Assembly: GCA_000431775.1 (NCBI GenBank)
Contig: FR888206.1
Location: 37,453-79,307, forward strand
Direction: 5' to 3'
DNA length: 41,855 nucleotides
From: Clostridium sp. CAG:413
GTDB lineage: Bacteria; Bacillota; Clostridia; Oscillospirales; Acutalibacteraceae
A program made the translations under genes and the position numbers. Each line of letters starts with the position of its first letter. The first letter of the stretch is position 1. This document shows positions 40,662-41,855 of this stretch, in pieces. Below the pieces are notes generated by a model that had not been told where the DNA came from, made no database searches, and worked only from the letters and a program-made list of their open reading frames with translations.

Positions 40662-41552
40662 TCACCCCGTGTAGAATTCGCCGATATACTCGACCAGAGC
40701 ACGGCATACGCCGGAATACATAAATCTCATGTATTCTTCCTTTTGAAGCAGGGTAACGGAGCTGCCGCTGCTGCTCTTCATGCTCGGGAAGCTCTTGTGA
40801 GCTTCGCCGCTCAAGCGCACAAGGTCGGTCGGCGAGTAGCCCGCGCCGAGCACCGTATCCATCGCCGCGCGCAGGTCGTCGCATTCGCCGCGCGACTCTT
40901 TAATAAGATATGTGAGCAGATATACGCTCTCGCCGTTCGGCAGCTTGCCCGCAAAATCCGATAAGGATTGCCCGAGCCTCTCCCATTCCTCGATTTTCTC
41001 CAGCTCCTGTGCAACGGAGAAAGCCGTGTTTTTGCCGCTGTCATCCTTGGTGTAAAGGCGGTTTATCTCGGCGAAAACATCCATAAGAGAGCCGATATCC
41101 TGCTGCATGAAGTCGTATTCATTGAGGCGGGCGCAGGCGACGGAGAGCTTGTATTCAAGCGCCTTCACCTGCGAAGCAAGCGCCGGCTTGAAGGCATCGG
41201 AGCTTGCCGCAAGGGTCGATGCCCGCTCGCCCCAGCCGCGGAATATCTCAGGGTCAAAATTCGAGAGCATCTCGGGGTAGCGCAGGTCGATGTCTATCCT
41301 CAAATCGAGGTATTCGGCGAGGAGCTGGGAATCCGCGGAGGAGCAGCGCTTGTTGAGCGACTCGGCGAAGATGAAATTCTCCTTCTCCGCCTGCCGCTGA
41401 GCCGCCGAAAAGAGAATGGGATTTTTCAGCAGCAGTGCGGCGGCAACGAGCACCGCGAGGGCGCACACGACCGAGACTGCAATGACAAGAGGGTTTCTCC
41501 TGCCGCTGCGGCCGTCGCTGCTTTTATCGCTGTGTCCTCGTGATCTGAGCAT
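40662..41552 (-). CDS. Single-pass membrane protein with helical extracytoplasmic domain, unknown function
   Basis: A 296-residue protein: a basic, polar N-terminus (about 1-21), one membrane helix (PLVIAVSVVCALAVLVAAALLL without its ends, about 21-43), then an almost entirely helical outer domain of about 250 residues rich in Glu, Leu and Ala. Two weakly similar helical stretches (LLAEYLDLRIDIDLRYPEML and SVYLLTYLIKESRGECDDL) hint at a repeat-like bundle. I recognise no family. GGAGG precedes the ATG at 41552. It lies 27 bases after the partial gene and four bases before yhhN, so the three form a unit. Confidence 0.72.
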   Translation of the reverse strand: MLRSRGHSDKSSDGRSGRRNPLVIAVSVVCALAVLVAAALLLKNPILFSAAQRQAEKENFIFAESLNKRCSSADSQLLAEYLDLRIDIDLRYPEMLSNFDPEIFRGWGERASTLAASSDAFKPALASQVKALEYKLSVACARLNEYDFMQQDIGSLMDVFAEINRLYTKDDSGKNTAFSVAQELEKIEEWERLGQSLSDFAGKLPNGESVYLLTYLIKESRGECDDLRAAMDTVLGAGYSPTDLVRLSGEAHKSFPSMKSSSGSSVTLLQKEEYMRFMYSGVCRALVEYIGEFYTG

Positions 41553-41579
41553 TGTGCCTCCGTGGTTTTATATACGATA

Positions 41580-41855
41580 TTATATCATTTTGCCGGGGAT
41601 GGGCGCTTCGACTATCCTGTCTAGCTTCATCAGCGCCTTGCCGCCGAGCTCGGCGAGCTTTTCATTCGGGATAAAGGTCTGCACCTCGCCCTTAACGCTG
41701 TCCGCTATGGTCGAGAGGGGCGGCTGGCTCTCGGGGTAGAGCGTGACGCTGCTGCCCTCGAATTCGAGGGTTATGCGCCTTTCGCAGACCGATTCAAGCG
41801 GACGCATCCATATCTCAAGAGTGCTGTCACTCGTCCATGCGGCGCTTGATACGGC
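41580..41855 (-). CDS. Partial protein of unknown function (C-terminal 91 residues)
   Basis: The frame is open from the window edge (reading SSAAWTSDSTLEIWMRPLES) to a stop at 41580, so the gene begins outside. The visible part has a beta-strand pattern (RRITLEFEGSSVTLYPES) followed by TFIPNEKLAELGGKALMKLD. No family recognised. An internal ATG at 41807 has no ribosome site, and the frame continues upstream of it. First visible member of the unit with the membrane protein and yhhN. Confidence 0.6.
   Translation of the reverse strand, partial: AVSSAAWTSDSTLEIWMRPLESVCERRITLEFEGSSVTLYPESQPPLSTIADSVKGEVQTFIPNEKLAELGGKALMKLDRIVEAPIPGKMI

Overview
The window is about 42 kb of roughly 58% GC chromosomal DNA from a Gram-positive, probably spore-forming anaerobe of the Clostridia, most likely an Oscillospiraceae/Ruminococcaceae-type gut bacterium. 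Evidence: AGGAGG ribosome sites before nearly every gene; sigma-A type promoters; sporulation-family genes (SpoIID, BofA with its DUF2508 partner, RicT/YaaT); the Firmicutes order darA-holB-ricT; a PyrR attenuator; and dispersed palindromic repeats of a kind I remember from gut Clostridia. The taxonomy is inferred from content, not from a marker gene.

Layout. 1-1.7 kb: a partial nicotinate phosphoribosyltransferase (minus) and a small HTH regulator with a perfect palindrome in its leader. 1.8-2.5 kb: a gene-free stretch filled with at least three families of decayed palindromic repeats. 2.6-6.8 kb: an operon of glucuronate isomerase, glycerol kinase and malic enzyme. 6.9-10.1 kb: a secreted 1044-residue protein with InlB-like repeats. 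10.2-12.4 kb: pyrR and a uracil permease behind a complete PyrR attenuator. 12.5-14.9 kb: PAP2 phosphatase, rhomboid protease and a secreted esterase. 14.9-16.6 kb (minus): a metallophosphoesterase, and bofA with a DUF2508 gene. 16.7-23.3 kb: mannose-6-phosphate isomerase, an ABC-F ATPase, a frameshifted alpha-L-rhamnosidase, a GNAT and a Gfo/Idh/MocA oxidoreductase, probably one operon. 23.4-25.6 kb: an MmsA-type aldehyde dehydrogenase and a small secreted protein, each with its own promoter and terminator. 25.6-29.3 kb: FemAB, ThuA, dUTPase, a small membrane protein and a secreted alpha/beta hydrolase. 29.3-31.2 kb (minus): spoIID and a frameshifted degV. 31.2-36.9 kb: citrate synthase, a membrane protein, an AEC transporter, darA-holB-ricT and an 8-cysteine ferredoxin. 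37.0-41.9 kb (minus): a P-type cation ATPase behind a yybP-ykoY manganese riboswitch, then YhhN, an unknown membrane protein and a partial gene.

Most notable: (1) two genes, the GH78 rhamnosidase and degV, are each broken by one short imperfect tandem duplication (22 and 29 bp), and deleting one copy restores a full-length frame exactly in both cases; (2) the P-type ATPase carries both conserved loops of the Mn2+ riboswitch and a terminator that competes with its P1 helix, which argues for manganese export rather than calcium transport; (3) the pyrR leader shows a PyrR-binding hairpin with a compensatory base-pair change relative to the Bacillus consensus, plus antiterminator and terminator; (4) the repeat cluster at 1.8-2.5 kb; (5) a 9+9 bp palindrome before the HTH gene. 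I found no phage, insertion sequence, CRISPR array, rRNA or tRNA, and nothing that amounts to a clear new defence or biosynthetic system.
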